The notes: generated from the sequence alone by a model not told the origin. 64,000 bases of DNA from Saccoglossus kowalevskii (GCF_000003605.2 NW_003122411.1:53979-117978); one strand, 5' to 3'. Shown: positions 51,165 through 61,270, counted from the first letter of the stretch. Translations and numbers: made by a program.

Positions 51165-52235
51165 CTTTTAGCCCTTTAGTGGTGATAATTCCAATCACTT
51201 TGCAGGTCTTCTAGTATGTTCGCATCTGTACTCACAAAACAAAGGGAGCCCTCTAGTGGTGATAATTCCAACCACTTTTCAGGTCTTGTATGTTCACATC
51301 TGTACCCACAAAGCAAAGTGAGCCCTCTAGTGATGATAATTCCAACCACTTTTCAGGTCTTGTAGTATGTTCACATCTGCACTCACACTCAAAAGGCAAA
51401 GTGAGCCCTCTAGTGGTGATAATTCCAACCACTTTTCAGGTCTTGTAGTATGTTCACATCTGTACTCACACTTAAAAAAGCAAAGTGAGCCCTCTAGTGG
51501 TGATAATTCCAACTACTTTTCACATGGCTGATTCCAACCTCAAGTGTCATGGCGGACCAAACCAAAGGAGATTAGTAACTAGTAATGGTTCCAGCATTTG
51601 ATTTGTCTATGATGTTTTCATTCTTTGTTCTATTTAACCTTAGTTACTGGATATCAGTGCGTACGCTTGTGGTCGTTCTATGTATAAAGCAGGGTTTTTC
51701 TTCTACTCTCAAAAGTTGCACAAATATAAAACTGTTTTGTTCGTTATCACTTTGCACACTTACAGAATCATCTCAAATAAAAAGGCAGAAAGAATCGGCA
51801 TGGGCTCATAGCAGTAATGAAGACTTGTTCACAGGGGATGAAAATTGGAATGTTTTTAAATTATGTCATTTAGTCACGTGCCTTTGGGCTGGAATCCCAG
51901 TCCAGTGGAGCAATATAGTGACTATTAGTTACCTGCGTCCTACTTCACATAAGACGCCCGTAACCTGTGAAAGTTTCATGTTGCAAGCCCTCTAGTGGTG
52001 ATAATTTCAACCACATTATAGGTCTTGGAATATGTTTACTCACATAGCAAAGAGAGCCCTCTAGTGGTGATAATTCCAATCACTATGACAGGTCACAAAA
52101 TATGTTTCATACCTGTACTCATAGTACAAAGAAATCCCTCTAGTAGTGATAATTCCACTGACTTCGTAGATCTTAGAATATCTTAGCATTTGTACTCACA
52201 AAGCAAAGTGAGTCCTCTAGTGGTAATAAATAAAT
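51165..52235. repeat. Minisatellite, about 80-bp unit, split by a 440-bp insert
   Basis: Nine units each contain CCCTCTAGTGGTGATAATTC, a CAACCACTTTTCAGGTCTTG-like block and TATGTTCACATCTGTACTCA, with CAAAGTGAG at the junction. Five lie at about 51,165-51,530 and four at about 51,985-52,235. Between them 51,530-51,985 is unrelated sequence holding a 136-codon frame (51,585-51,995) that runs into the next unit. That frame is probably chance. Confidence 0.8.
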
Positions 52236-52310
52236 TGCTCTTTGCATTCAACTGACAATGATAATCAGCCAACACTTCCTTATGTGTGATTGCAATGTTG
52301 GGCAGATACA

Positions 52311-52751
52311 TGTCGCATACGACTTATTTACCACTTCCGTGTCACTAAGAATGTTCTAGAACCGTACTGTGTCTGGGTGGAATATTCTAGATTTTTTAGA
52401 AACTGGTTGAATAGGTAATAGAACACTGTAGGAGGCAATAGAAGGTAATGGAACATTCTAGAAATTTGTAGTAAGTTCCAGTCTCATTATGTATGCTGAT
52501 GTAATGGTCTATTTATAGACAGTGGGGGGTATATATAGGGGAGTTGTTCAGCACTTAGTTCAGATCGTAGATCTCGTTGAATAGTAATGGAGTTTAAGTA
52601 TCTAGTCATTGGAGTAGTGGAGTTTTACCACGTTATTGTACTTGATGTTTGCAGAGTATAATAATACCAGTACCAGTTGAAACCTCATCTGTTGGCTCTG
52701 TGTTCGTATTTTATCATCACCGCCAGGGAAGTCTTTCTGTTACTGTTGCCA
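52311..52751 (+). mobile_element. LTR-like segment with heat-shock elements and TATA box
   Basis: Two perfect three-site heat-shock elements (GAAnnTTCnnGAA) lie at 52,349-52,361 and 52,451-52,463; a near-perfect one is at 52,380-52,392. A TATATATA box follows at 52,530-52,537, with an initiator-like TTCAGCACTTAGTTCAG 10-25 bp downstream. The segment starts TGTCGCAT and ends TTGCCA. Just after it comes TGGTATTTGAACCATCAC, which resembles a retroelement primer-binding site (TGGTATCAGAGC class). I therefore read it as a retrotransposon LTR, plus strand, antisense to gene A. The exact ends are uncertain, no second LTR was seen, and a stand-alone stress promoter is the alternative. Confidence 0.5.
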
Positions 52752-52961
52752 TTTTGGTATTTGAACCATCACACCTGCACTATACCAATTACGGTAATAT
52801 TACGTTGCGTGTGACAATACATTGCAGTAAGAACTTATTTTTAGACCATCTATTGATAAACATAGAAGTCCATACACTGATAGTTTGGTGTTTTGATCAT
52901 TATTTAGTAGTATGCAAGAACATACAAGTAGTAATGAAAAACATGACAATTCTTCTCTTAC

Positions 52962-53087
52962 CTGCTTGATCTAGCATTGGAGCACTCTTGGTTCTATGGA
53001 TCTCTTCTTCTGCTATGGAATTACTTGCCATCAGGAGACGTGTATTAGCCAGAGATGATGACCTTGGAACACTATTTTGAACTGAAT
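52962..53087 (-). CDS. Gene A exon 7: Ser-rich linker
   Basis: The exon is 126 bp, phase 1/1, with a TTATTACAG acceptor and GTAAGA donor. It encodes residues 314-355: DSVQNSVPRSSSLANTRLLM then ASNSIAEEEIHRTKSAPMLD and QA. It lies between the Galpha-q-binding helices and the distal domain. The symmetric phase allows in-frame skipping. Motifs such as PRSSS and RTKSAP look like basophilic kinase sites, which is inference. Confidence 0.8.
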
Positions 53088-53342
53088 CTGTAATAAAAAT
53101 AAAAAAATAAAAAATTATTTTTTTGTGACACATGATTAGAATCAGAAAAAAATAATATGCATGGAGAAAAACCATAGTTCGTCTATCAGAAATTTCTCTT
53201 TCCACAACTATGTGTAGGTATGTCAGCAGTTCTACGTGTCTTTAAGTATGAATTGGCCTTGACGACACTGCAATGTCCTTCTACATATTTTCCACTAATT
53301 GTAATCATATGGTAGCTAAATATGGTAATTATAGGCACTCAC

Positions 53343-53607
53343 CTATAGAATGGCCTGACTTAGAACACATTGTGCTTTCTTTCATAGTAAGTAAAGCTTT
53401 GGCATTTGCCTTCTTGGAGCCATATTCTCCATTGGATTTTGTGTAGCTAACACTTGAGCTTCCATTTGATTCCTTAAATTCCAATATTTGTTTACTGTTT
53501 TGTGCTGTATTCGGCTCAGCATTGCCATTCTCTTCATTTCCTGCACCAACAATGTCTTTCTCTGTCGGCATTTTCATTCGACCAAACTGGTCGAGTTGAT
53601 CAGTGTC
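53343..53607 (-). CDS. Gene A exon 6: low-complexity linker
   Basis: The exon is 265 bp, entered in phase 0 and left in phase 1, with a TTTTAAAG acceptor and GTGAGT donor. It encodes residues 226-313, starting DTDQLDQFGRMKMPTEKD and continuing through Asn/Glu/Ser/Lys-rich sequence to KSGHSI. There is no recognisable domain. This linker is longer than the equivalent I recall in vertebrate PLCB4, so the visible product is about 100 residues longer. Confidence 0.8.
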
Positions 53608-54163
53608 CTTTAAAACAAATACATTGACCCTTGCTGTAATAATTGACTGCTTTCATTTTGTGTGTTAAACAACTGAGAGAAGGTGGGAATTCTACAGGGG
53701 TCTTTTCAAAGTAGAGAAGAAGTCTGTTTGTTTGTTTTTTTGTGAAATTTAGCAAAGGTGTTTGAGTTCAAGCTGATTCTAAGTTATAAATTTGAAGAAA
53801 AACAGCCAAATGCATTAAATATTTTCATGAATTTTGAGAAATTATTGAGTAATGCTGTCTGGATGAAGTTTGAAATGTGGTGGACTAGAATGTATTACAT
53901 TTCATAAATATTTATTATTTAGTTTTCCACAAAAATAGACATGAGATGACCAGAAACATATTAAACAACTTTTCCCAGCAGGAAATACCAGTAAGTGTTA
54001 TTTGAAACTTTCTCTATAAAATTTGTCATATGTTCCACAGTTTGAATGTGATCCGTACAGGCTTGTCTGAGATACAAATTGGAATAGACAAATATACAAA
54101 TATCAATTCACAATATAAATCCGTTTTTGTACCGGGTCTGAACAGAGACTAATATTCAATTAC

Positions 54164-54366
54164 CTCGTTTTCAAAATCTTCAGTCAACTCTTGCAACTGT
54201 TTCTCTCGCTTTTCAATCATGTTTTGATAGGCTATTGGATTTGCCAGAGCAGCAGCAAAGTCTGTTAACGTGTCTGGAACGTAGTCTTTGACATTAATTT
54301 TCATAAACAATGTTGGTAGCGTTAATGATTGGTTAGCTTCATTTCGAAGGGATATGTGTCGATAAC
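54164..54366 (-). CDS. Gene A exon 5: end of C2 and Galpha-q-binding helices
   Basis: The exon is 203 bp, completing Gly 158 and ending in phase 0, with a TAATTTCAG acceptor and GTAATT donor. It encodes YRHISLRNEANQSLTLPTLF and MKINVKDYVPDTLTDFAAA, then LANPIAYQNMIEKREKQLQE and LTEDFENE. YRHISLRNE-x-N is the last C2 strand region of PLCB4. The (L)-x-NPI turn followed by a helix matches the proximal C-terminal helix-turn-helix by which PLC-beta binds activated Galpha-q. Confidence 0.92.
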
Positions 54367-55105
54367 CTGAAATTAAACAAACGCTGATTAATATGCTTCA
54401 ATATTAAAAATGACGCAAAATTTATAATAGGTGATTCACCATTCACTGTGAGATCTCACGAACTGTGTGAAAGGCCTGGACCAAATGTTTGTCGTCAAAA
54501 ATCAAACGATTTGATTTTAAATTTGAGATCCCTTTTGTATAGCTCAATGTCGGAATGTCGATTTTCGAGAGGAGAATATTGCATTGAGATACCCTTCCTC
54601 CATCCAAATTGACCATCATCAAAAATGTAAAGCACATTATTGGGTTTGAAAAACCCTAAAAACATTATCATGTTTGTCAAATCCCAAGCACTGTAGCGTT
54701 ATGGCCATAGTTACTCCTGTTTTTACATTTGATTTCATGCATAACTCAGGATCGCAAAGTGACCGAAAAATAGTCTATTTGAAGTAAAAATGTAAGTGGA
54801 GAGCCTTTGGCCTTGTTAGTCAGATTTACAAGTTGCTGACCACAAGTGTGGGTGTTCCACTGCACGGGTATGAGGTACCATAAATAATAAAAATGGGAGA
54901 AACCTCAAATTGTTACAATTCATCATAATATTATTCTATATTTTATTTTCATAATTATTCATACGTCATCCATAGTACGATGTGAAACCCCCCCCCCCCC
55001 CCATCGCAAGACAAATACACTTGTTTGTATATTTCATCTTATACTTGACCGAACAGTAAAATATGTATTGTCTGTGGTGCTGTACAGATTCAAATTTGTC
55101 TTTAC

Positions 55106-55205
55106 CTGGTTGTAGTCCCTCTAATGGGAGAATACGATGACCTATCAATTTTCCATTTTCTTCTAGTACGGCGATCCTCAATACTGCTAAGTTTGGGAGC
55201 ACGAC
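55106..55205 (-). CDS. Gene A exon 4: C2 domain
   Basis: The exon is 100 bp, entered in phase 0 and left in phase 1, with a TTAACAG acceptor and GTAAAG donor. It encodes [19 protein letters not shown] then [15 protein letters not shown]. Human PLCB4 has [18 protein letters not shown] and LIGQRILPLDGLQAG by my recollection; PLCB1-3 read LP(V)xAIR at the end. PLEGLQPG thus points to the PLCB4/norpA class. Confidence 0.93.
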
Positions 55206-55499
55206 CTGTTAAGAATGATATACCATTACATCAAATTAAATACAAGAAGAAATTGATAGCATTCCAAAAAGAAGTTTTTATAGCTAAATTTTTTATTCTA
55301 TACAACAATTTTTTTTGAGCACCAATGGACACACAACAATCACAGCTTTAAATGTCATCTCTGATAGCAGTTGGAATCAATTTAATGGTAGATGCTTTTT
55401 TTTAAAGATAAATGTCAAGTCATATATTAATCAGAACTAAGCATGGTGAAATAAATTATGTAAATTAATATGTAAATTAATATGTACATGCGGTCTCAC

Positions 55500-55664
55500 C
55501 TTTTTAAAAACAAAAGGTTCCTCGTCATATATGGGGCTGATTCCATTTCCTTGCACAGTCTTGGTTCTGAAGCGTTTACGAACAGTGTCTGCTGGCAAGC
55601 CGTACATGTCTACTTCTACGTAGGTACTAACCTTCTTGTCACTCAAAAACTGGCCTGATATAAC
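55500..55664 (-). CDS. Gene A exon 3: first half of the C2 domain
   Basis: The exon is 165 bp (55 codons), phase 0/0, with a CATTTTCAG acceptor and GTGAGA donor. It encodes residues 70-124: [66 protein letters not shown]-x-x-TYVEVDM(Y/F)GLP is the signature start of the PLC-beta C2 domain. The MYGLPADT form favours PLCB4. Confidence 0.95.
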
Positions 55665-55760
55665 CTGAAAATGACAAACACGATGCGACATTGATACTTT
55701 GTAGGTCACAAAGTTGCCTTTATAATTCAAATCTTTAAACAAGCAGCCTGTCGGCTGAGA

Positions 55761-56262
55761 TAGCTCCGCTGTTAGCAATGCACATTGCAATTAAAGAACA
55801 GAAGATATCATTAGAAAATGAACAATATGTATAGTATCAAAGCAACAGGACTTGTTTTCAACAAGAATTCAAAAATATCCCTTTTCACCAAAAATTATCA
55901 GCAAAATTAGATAATTGAAGATATCATCACGAAATAACCACATCTGAAAGAGGTCCACATGTACCCCCGGTAGTACCTATATATGTAATATAAAAGCAAT
56001 CAGACTTGCGGTTTTCAACAAGTCGAAAATATCACTTTTTACCAAAAATGACAAAAATATTCACCAAAATTAGAGAATTGAAGATATCATAAAATGAACA
56101 AATCTGAGAGAGGTCTACCCAAGGTACACATACACCAAGTATCAAAGCATTCAGGCTTGTAGTTTTCAAGAAGAAGTCGAAAAAATAAAACATTGACACA
56201 GACGACGACGGACAATCACTCATATGATAAGCTCCGCTCGACAAAGTCAACAGCGGAGCTAA
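55761..56262. mobile_element. Dispersed element with AGCTCCGCTGT ends, copy 2
   Basis: Starts TAGCTCCGCTGTTAG and ends AACAGCGGAGCTA, so its ends are inverted copies. A second inner copy, AGCTCCGCT (56,230-56,238), forms a terminal hairpin with AGCGGAGCT (56,252-56,260). The interior shares ATCATCACGAAATAA, GAGGTCCACATG and CACTTTTTACCA words with copy 1 at 43 kb. Intronic in gene A. Confidence 0.6.
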
Positions 56263-56669
56263 AAACTGTTGTTAGAGGTTTTATTCAATAGTGGACACAT
56301 TGTCACTTTTTGCATGTTATATACAGCGGCGTAGGAAAACATCCTAATTAACACATAATCTAGACTGATTTGTTCAGATTTACCATTATACCCGTAATAC
56401 ATTGTAACCTTTTCATAACAAACAATTTATAATAGTTTGTTTAATAATTAAATTGACGAGTCCACTGTAAAGAAGCAGATATACTGGTAATGCATGTACA
56501 TTGGGTTCATTATGAGGGAAAGACATGCAATGAGTTTATCATATAATGAAGGACAGAAAACTGTACCTTTGTTTATAAACCAACCACCAGCTTTCATTCA
56601 ATTTCTAATATTTCACAGTGATATGCTCAACACTGACTACGTCCACAATGCATGCATGCATGCTTTTAA

Positions 56670-56936
56670 AGGGCGGTAGTCGTCGCGCCATGCATGCGCG
56701 AGTTATATGGGTCTCATATAAACAAAGATGACGACTTTGACTGTTGAGCAGACCAACAAGTACAAACTAAGACGTTTCCAAGCTTTAATTAGGTAATTTT
56801 CAGGTGATTGGAAGGCATCGAAGGAGTCACCGGCGGTAATCAGTGCAAGTCACGTCCAGGTCAAACCTCATACTTGCGTATTTCATTTGAAGAGCGCATT
56901 GGATTGTGGGAAAATCATTGTGATGACTACTGCGCT
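56670..56936. mobile_element. TTAA-flanked miniature element (family P1), copy 2
   Basis: Bounded by TTAA at 56,666-56,669 and 56,937-56,940. The ends AGGGCGGTAGTCGTC and GATGACTACTGCGCT form terminal inverted repeats. Inverted relative to copy 1 at 30,411-30,699. Overlapping short frames are chance. Confidence 0.7.
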
Positions 56937-57079
56937 TTAAGTGACATACAAAATTGTGGTCGTACTGTGACTGTTCAAAATAAAGGTTAGATAGTGCTAA
57001 TATTATGAAGACATAACATGAGAACAAGTCAGTTTCCTATTTGGCCTGAACAATACCCCTGAAATGTGCTTGAACCAAA

Positions 57080-57740
57080 AATCTATATCCCTTCAATCTG
57101 TTTCATACCACTGAGCATACATTCAAAGTTTGAATGAAATTGGTCAATGCAAGGCATATAAATCTGGAAAAAATTTATTTCCAATCTATTCCTTTGACCA
57201 AAAATTACATATTTTGATTCAAAATGACAACATTTTGGTTGTGAAATTGTATATATCAATATATGTGAAGTTTGAATAGAATTGATCAATGCATTGCCAA
57301 TAACAGGCAAAAAAATTTGTCACTCTACTATTTGACCAAAATGTTATATTTTGACCCTAAAAGACACTTCGATTGTATCAATATATGTAACACTTTTTGT
57401 ATTACCTACCGATATCTGTGAAGTTCAAATTAAATTTATCAATGCATTGCAGACCAAAAATGACATATTTTGACTACCCACCAAAAGACACTCTTAATAC
57501 ATTGTATGTGAATGTTGCTGAAATTGAGCAATGTATTGTCAACAACAGGCAACAACTTTTTGACCAAAAATGACATATTTGACCCCAATATACACTCTTA
57601 ATACACTCTCTCTATCCACATAATGTAAGTAACACATTTTGCATTCCCTATATGTGAAGTTTGAATTGGTCAATACATTGCCAATAACAGGCAAAAAACT
57701 TTTTTTTTTACCAAAATATAATAGCTATTTTGATTCATAT
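57080..57740. repeat. Tandem field, about 115-bp unit
   Basis: About five diverged units repeat TGACCAAAAATGACATATTT, an ATATATGTGAAGTTTGAAT-like word, GGTCAATGCATTGCC and AATAACAGGCAAAAA. The AAGTTTGAAT word relates it to the dispersed family at 3.1, 12.1 and 59 kb. Intronic in gene A. Confidence 0.65.
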
Positions 57741-57869
57741 AAATTTATAAAACATTTATAATGTCCCCAGCATACTTCCCGTCAATGTATCATAAAATTC
57801 ATTTTAACATTGTTCATTATAACAAGGTTACACTGTAGCACTTAGATTAAAACCCGATATTTTTAATAC

Positions 57870-58024
57870 CTTGACGGAGACTGTGCCTGCAACAATGCCA
57901 TCGACAGTTGACTCTGCAAATGGATCAAATCGTCTATTTGAACGTCTCATGAATTCTGGTTTAAGAATATATCCACATCTGCCATTGTATTCAAAAATAC
58001 CCATGTTTAGCTGCATTGCCAAAT
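57870..58024 (-). CDS. Gene A exon 2 of window: end of the catalytic Y box
   Basis: The exon is 155 bp, completing Asp 18 and ending in phase 0, with an AATTTCAAG acceptor and GTATTA donor. It encodes [38 protein letters not shown] and [20 protein letters not shown]-x-G-x-(F/Y)EYNG-x-(C/S)GY-x-LKP-(E/D)-FMRR ends the TIM-barrel Y region of all PLC-beta enzymes. The preceding exon is the 52-bp one at 59.9 kb. Confidence 0.95.
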
Positions 58025-58312
58025 CTTGAAATTGAAATAAAAATGAAATATTAGAACACATACATCTTTTATTATAGTAGCCAATCACACAACTAATAAA
58101 ATAACTACCTTCCCATAACTGGTCATCTTTTGTGCATTTCAACACTTTTGAAAAGCGTAAATGTATATCTGACGTACACTGATGCTCAAAGCCTACTTAG
58201 TAAGTTAAATTTAGAATATTTTTTTTGATTTAAACAGTTTGTCTTTCTTCAAGCAGTTTCACCTATGATTCTATATATATACATACATTGTAAAGAACTA
58301 TTTATACACACA

Positions 58313-58720
58313 GACCTCAGTTCGAATCCTACCTTAGGCTGAACATCAAAAAAGTTGACCCCTACCCTGGGTGAGTGTGCCACAGACTCTTTGGGAAGGC
58401 CAATTCCACTGGCCGAGATTCATTCACTAATGAATGTGACTTTGGGGGAACCTTGGTTAAGATCCGCAGGTGCTTGTGTTGGGCCGAGCCTGATTGACGC
58501 CAGGATAGTGCATTAAATTGCCATTTGATAGAGAGATGGCTGCACAGCCTATATATAGCCACGTGTGTAGTCCCAAAACATGAATATGACTTCTGTGGCA
58601 AAAATGCACTATATGTCAGCGTTTGCAACTTGCACATACAAAAAAAAAGTCAGGAGAGACAACAGTGACATTCAATGTCCAGAACTGTTGCCTGGCACAA
58701 AAAACATTTAAAAAACAACA
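58313..58720 (+). mobile_element. 5'-truncated copy of the tRNA-derived SINE
   Basis: Begins at CAGACCTCAGTTCGAATCC, keeping the B box (GTTCGAATCC) but not the A box. It then follows the body of the 28.5-kb copy closely to the ACATTTAAAAAAC tail. The body includes CTACCCTGGGTGAGTGTGCC, GGTTAAGATCCGCAGGTGCT and ACAGTGACATTCAATGTCC. It lies in the intron between the first two gene A exons. Confidence 0.85.
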
Positions 58721-58959
58721 ACTGATGCTCTAATATAAATCCTCAATATATGTCTTTTTTTCAACCACAATTTTATGATGCAGATGAAATGCATCTGAAT
58801 CTATTCATAAATCATTACACAGAATGGCAGAAATGATCCTACCCATCCACAGTATATGAAGTGTACGTCCCTCATGTATCTCATGAAAAAAAAAAATTGA
58901 AATTTTCAGTGAAATATGGTCAAACAATAAACTTTAAAAATGAAAAACAAATGTACATG

Positions 58960-59170
58960 TACATATTTTTACAGAATGGCCATCTTGAATCAGATCGTGA
59001 AACAAATTGATGTGCATATGTATAATATTATGTATGATGTATGTGTGAAGTTTGATTGTGATTGGTCCAGGCATGTCTAAGATACAGGTACAGGATGCAC
59101 GGACACACGGATGCACAAATGTCAAAAGATAAGTCCCTGTTTTCAGAATGTGTTCGAATGGGGACTATTA
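58960..59170. repeat. Dispersed repeat copy (GATGTGCAT / AAGTTTGAT type)
   Basis: AATGGCCATCTTGAATCAGA, AAATTGATGTGCATATG, GTGAAGTTTGATTGTGATTG, GGTCCAGGCATGTCTAAGA and GAATGTGTTCGAATGGGGAC occur in order. Closely parallel to 62,755-63,060. Confidence 0.6.
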
Positions 59171-59476
59171 TGAACTTGCAATCTAAAAAATAATAGCAAC
59201 AGAAGCGATGATGACATAATTTGTTCAACTTCTATACACCTTTCTTTCATTTCATTTCACCACCAGTTCTCTTTTTTCAGCACAACTTCACAAAATAATC
59301 ATTTATAGTCTGCACTTTCCTTCAGAAAATTGTGAAAAACTGAAAATTCACTCAAATTTTGTCAGTTCGCTCAAATCCATGCAGAAATATTAAAGAATAT
59401 ATCGAAAAAGTACAGAAAAATTTGAGCAAGAAAGTGTGGCAGTGAAAGAGTTAAAGGCAAGACAAAAACTAAATAC

Positions 59477-59886
59477 AAAAATGAATACACCTGGATATGT
59501 GCAGCCCTTCAAATTAAAACCACAGGATGTAGTGTAGAGTAATGGAGAAATGTTTATCAAAAATGAATACACCTGGATATGTGCAGCTCTTCAAATTAAA
59601 ACCACAGGATGTAGTGTAGAGTAATGGAGAAATGTTTATCAAAAATGAATACACCTGGATATGTGCAGCCCTTCAAATTAAAACCACAGGATGTAGTGTA
59701 GAGTAATGGAGAAATGTTTATCAAAAATGAATACACCTGGATATGTGCAGCTCTTCAAATTAAAACCACAGGATGTAGTGTAGAGTAATGGAGAAATGTT
59801 TATCAAAAATGAATACACCTGGATATGTGCAGCCCTTCAAATTAAAACCACAGGATGTAGTGTAGAGTAATGGAGAAATGTTTATC
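59477..59886. repeat. Five-copy 82-bp tandem array with alternating variant
   Basis: Five copies start at 59,477, 59,559, 59,641, 59,723 and 59,805. They appear identical except for one position (GCAGCCC versus GCAGCTC), which alternates C, T, C, T, C. The array begins about 49 bp inside the intron from the donor of gene A exon 1 of the window. The length is not a multiple of three and there is no coding significance. Confidence 0.92.
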
Positions 59887-59934
59887 AAAAAAAATAAATA
59901 TAAAAGTCATATTTACAGTAATTCAAACACTTAC

Positions 59935-59986
59935 CTAAAATTTGGAAATTCAAAGCAACCAACTGACAACCACAGTTCCAGAATAC
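59935..59986 (-). CDS. Gene A exon 1 of window: Y-box segment of PLC-beta
   Basis: Gene A encodes a PLCB4/norpA-class phospholipase C-beta that hydrolyses PIP2 downstream of Galpha-q. This 52-bp exon enters in phase 0 and leaves in phase 1, with a TATTTCAACAG acceptor and GTAAGT donor. It encodes VFWNCGCQLVALNFQIL plus the first base of Asp 18. The motif (I/V/L)FWN-x-GCQ-(M/L)-V-(A/S)-LN-(F/Y)-Q-x-x-D-LAMQ is invariant in PLC-beta Y boxes. The preceding YNKRQMSRIYPKG-type exon was not found to the right, so the 5' half of the gene lies beyond the window or in an unrecognised exon. Confidence 0.92.
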
Positions 59987-61270
59987 CTGTTGAAATACAA
60001 GACGAAGTAATGAAGAAATCAAACTGCAACAAGTGGGACACACCCTGTTATATGATAAACGAGGCTCGCTTGAATGAAGATCTTTATACCTTCCTGTCAT
60101 CAATGTATGATGATTAAAATTCCTAACACGCTTATTTTAACTTGCAAACAGAAACATTACGTGATGTAACAGTGCTTAACACACAATCACTCGTTGAGCT
60201 TTGAAAGAACTTTGACGTATATTATGAATAACACTCAAACAGATGTACGTCATAGTTCAATTCAAATGAGCTAGTCACATGACCATGCTCGTGTTCATTT
60301 GCAAATGTATTCTTACCGGTATATTCGCAATACAATTTTAATTACAATGAGTAATAAACAGGAGATATACCTAATGCTCGTCATACTTCAAACACATTTT
60401 AATCACTCGGGAATGAATGTTAAACAGGAATATGCATGTACAAAAGGCGGTATGAAATGTGAGATAAATTTCCCCCAAAGCCAAACTGTACTGGTAGTAC
60501 CGGTACTAGTAGTTATTTATACACTGTGAATTTATATCCCCCTGGCTTTATTTCTCAATCACTTAGGTTTGCGATATTCTGAAAAATATATTATTCATAA
60601 TCATAGTTTTCAAAAAACACTACGTACGATTTTCTTTGCCCATTTAAGTCTTGTCACTTCAATGCTTTCACTGCACCGGGGTAAATGTCAGGTAGCATGT
60701 GGCATTATCTTAAAATTAGAATTACTGTATCATATAAAATGTCACAGATTGTCTTATTTAATTTTTTTTTTTTTTATATGTGGTAGACACAAAAATATAT
60801 ATATTGTATGTTTATTGTATTTTTGTGATTATTTAATTTTGATTTTGTGTATTTTGATTTCAACAAATTCCTTTTTATCAAGTACCAAAAAAAGACTTTT
60901 TTTTTTTACAGTGATAATCAAGTATTTTTATTATTATTATACATGTATACCGGTATTTCTATGGATTTTGACTGTATATAGTATATATGTAGGATCTACA
61001 GTGAAATCAGAAATTGCATTTTCTATACAAGTCTATATGTTTTAAATAATACGCAGCTGATCAGAGACATCATGCTCGTCTTTGTCTTATTTGTTTCCCA
61101 CTATGATATTTATACATGCAAATATGCATGAATTTATTCATTGCAAGCTTGTGTACTCCTGAAACAGCAGACATATCTCGCCTGTCACCTCCCTTATTTT
61201 CCTCAGCTAAGCATATTGGAAAACATAAATGGAAAAACTTAGTTTCATGATAAATCTAAATGAAAGCAGA

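Larger units (their letters stand above)
46855..52961. other. Gene A intron 7, 6.1 kb, rich in elements
   Basis: The largest gene A intron visible. In order it holds a 665-bp TA-flanked element, a TTAA-flanked inverted-repeat element, an 84-bp minisatellite, relatives of the 160-bp family, an 80-bp minisatellite interrupted by an insert, and an LTR-like segment with heat-shock elements. I saw no extra exon that fits the phase-1 junction. Confidence 0.7.

Noticed and set aside
51585-51995. 136-codon plus-strand frame with a hydrophobic start
   Set aside because: It lies in a gene A intron between minisatellite blocks and ends inside a repeat unit. No family resemblance; reported only as part of the minisatellite entry.
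54988-55003. Poly-C run, with others near 1,680, 10,550, 13,020 and 19,620
   Set aside because: Simple homopolymer tracts, common in AT-rich animal genomes. No G-quadruplex pattern of spaced runs was seen on either strand.
59477-59886. Regular repeats that could suggest a CRISPR-like array
   Set aside because: Copies are contiguous with no unique spacers, and the genome is eukaryotic. It is a simple tandem array.
60569-61045. 158-codon plus-strand open frame, the longest in the window
   Set aside because: Its T-rich composition gives runs of Phe, Ile, Leu and Tyr typical of translated AT-rich DNA. There is no recognisable domain and no splice or promoter context.
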